In this document: positions 12,466 through 12,805 of the stretch, one piece after another | Layout of the letters: the number at the start of each line of letters is the position of its first letter | Position numbering within the stretch: the stretch's first letter is position 1 | Assembly (NCBI GenBank): GCA_004212135.1 | Contig: RXIE01000083.1 | Span: 1-12,805 of the forward strand | Source of the DNA: Candidatus Methanophagales archaeon ANME-1-THS | Lineage (GTDB): Archaea > Halobacteriota > Syntropharchaeia > Alkanophagales > Methanospirareceae | Direction of reading: 5' to 3' | Length of the DNA: 12,805 nucleotides | The notes under the pieces: model-generated | Told to the model about the DNA's origin: nothing | Seen by the model: the letters and a program-made list of their open reading frames with translations, nothing else | Databases searched by the model: none | Program-made: the position numbers and the translations under genes

Positions 12466-12805
12466 TCAATCGGTTTGCTCAAAAGGAAAGCGTTTCTTCT
12501 CATACCTCGCCCCTTCCAGCCCTGTGAGCTCAACGCCACCTTCTACGCCCAGAATCTCCGCACCATTGAATTCTTCCATGCCGCAGAGTAAATGCTGCTC
12601 AGGATGCGTGCCCGGTGTAATATCACAGCTCAGCACGATTCTCTTGCCTGCCGATACCACGATTTTGAGCCGAGCCGATGCGGGATGGTTCTTTGGCAGC
12701 ACAATCAGTGGCGAGTTCACTTCTCTAATCATATAGAGCACACACCGTAACCCATTCATTATTTGTTCGTCAGTGCCAAACCCCGAAGCGACGAGTAACT
12801 CCTCA
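12466..12805 (-). CDS. C-terminal part of an unrecognised, probably conserved protein
   Basis: The last 112 codons of a minus-strand gene are present; the frame is open through the right edge. The ATG at 12759 is therefore probably internal (the residues before it, ELLVASGFGTDEQI, look coding). The visible part is a mixed alpha/beta region with VNSPLIVLPKNHPASARLKI, then RIVLSCDITPGTHPEQHLLC, then GAEILGVEGGVELTG, followed by a charged tail. It has no membrane segment. The compact PGTHPEQH motif with its neighbouring cysteines (two in 20 residues) suggests a conserved functional site, but I do not recognise the family. It ends in TGA 46 bases before proB, which has its own promoter-like box. 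Confidence 0.7.
   Translation of the reverse strand, partial: EELLVASGFGTDEQIMNGLRCVLYMIREVNSPLIVLPKNHPASARLKIVVSAGKRIVLSCDITPGTHPEQHLLCGMEEFNGAEILGVEGGVELTGLEGARYEKKRFPFEQTD

Noticed and set aside
12466..12759. Complete 97-residue gene starting at the ATG at 12759
   Set aside because: The frame is open upstream to the window edge with coding-like residues, so the ATG is more likely internal and the gene partial.
1..12805. Genome-wide reading of TAG as pyrrolysine
   Set aside because: ridA, the DUF488 gene, radA and pdaD all end in TAG exactly where their families end. Read-through of ridA would run into the antisense of a tRNA, and that of radA into the antisense of the CBS gene.
1..12805. 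CRISPR arrays, insertion sequences, integrase sites or phage genes
   Set aside because: No repeated spacer-like units, transposase-like proteins or long terminal inverted repeats were seen. The only repeats are short palindromes.

Overview
The window is archaeal, most likely from a euryarchaeon or relative. The evidence is RadA recombinase, archaeal-type phosphoglycerate mutase (ApgM), pyruvoyl-dependent arginine decarboxylase (PdaD), a CBS/zinc-ribbon protein, an archaeal-looking tRNA-Glu, and AT-rich TATA-like boxes 25-40 bases before most gene starts. A methanogen or alkane-oxidiser relative would fit this gene set, but nothing here fixes the lineage. All three stop codons are in use; ridA, the DUF488 gene, radA and pdaD end in TAG. 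No insertion sequence, CRISPR array, integrase or phage gene was seen, and no gene-free stretch exceeds about 200 bases.

Left part (1-930): a divergent promoter region separates tRNA-Glu(CTC) on the plus strand from the start of a minus-strand gene. That gene has an in-frame TAG at codon 26, and its frame stays open to the window edge. Next comes ridA on the minus strand. It diverges from a plus-strand unit of a possible 29-codon leader ORF, a bacterial-type tRNA-guanine transglycosylase (tgt) and a YhhQ-type queuosine-precursor transporter. The last two overlap. Together they look like an imported salvage module for a 7-deazaguanine base, which is unusual for an archaeon.

Middle (2960-7250): a small four-helix membrane protein of unknown function lies divergent from a radical SAM/helix-hairpin-helix protein of the putative DNA modification/repair family. 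A DUF488 protein and apgM follow on the minus strand. apgM diverges from a two-CBS-domain protein with a C-terminal zinc ribbon, whose stop codon abuts that of radA.

Right part (7248-12805, all minus strand, transcribed right to left): the 3' end of an unrecognised conserved gene, then proB, proA, a PfkB-family sugar/nucleoside kinase, pdaD and radA. proB and proA convert glutamate to glutamate-5-semialdehyde for proline. proA, the kinase and pdaD are tightly spaced (24 and 10 bases), so they probably form one transcript. proB, proA and radA also each have their own TATA-like box. PdaD makes agmatine from arginine, so proline synthesis and arginine/polyamine metabolism sit together. No proC is present here.

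The items most worth a second look are the amber-interrupted left-edge gene, the tgt-yhhQ pair with its atypical Tgt, and the palindromes at the predicted transcription starts of tRNA-Glu and ridA.
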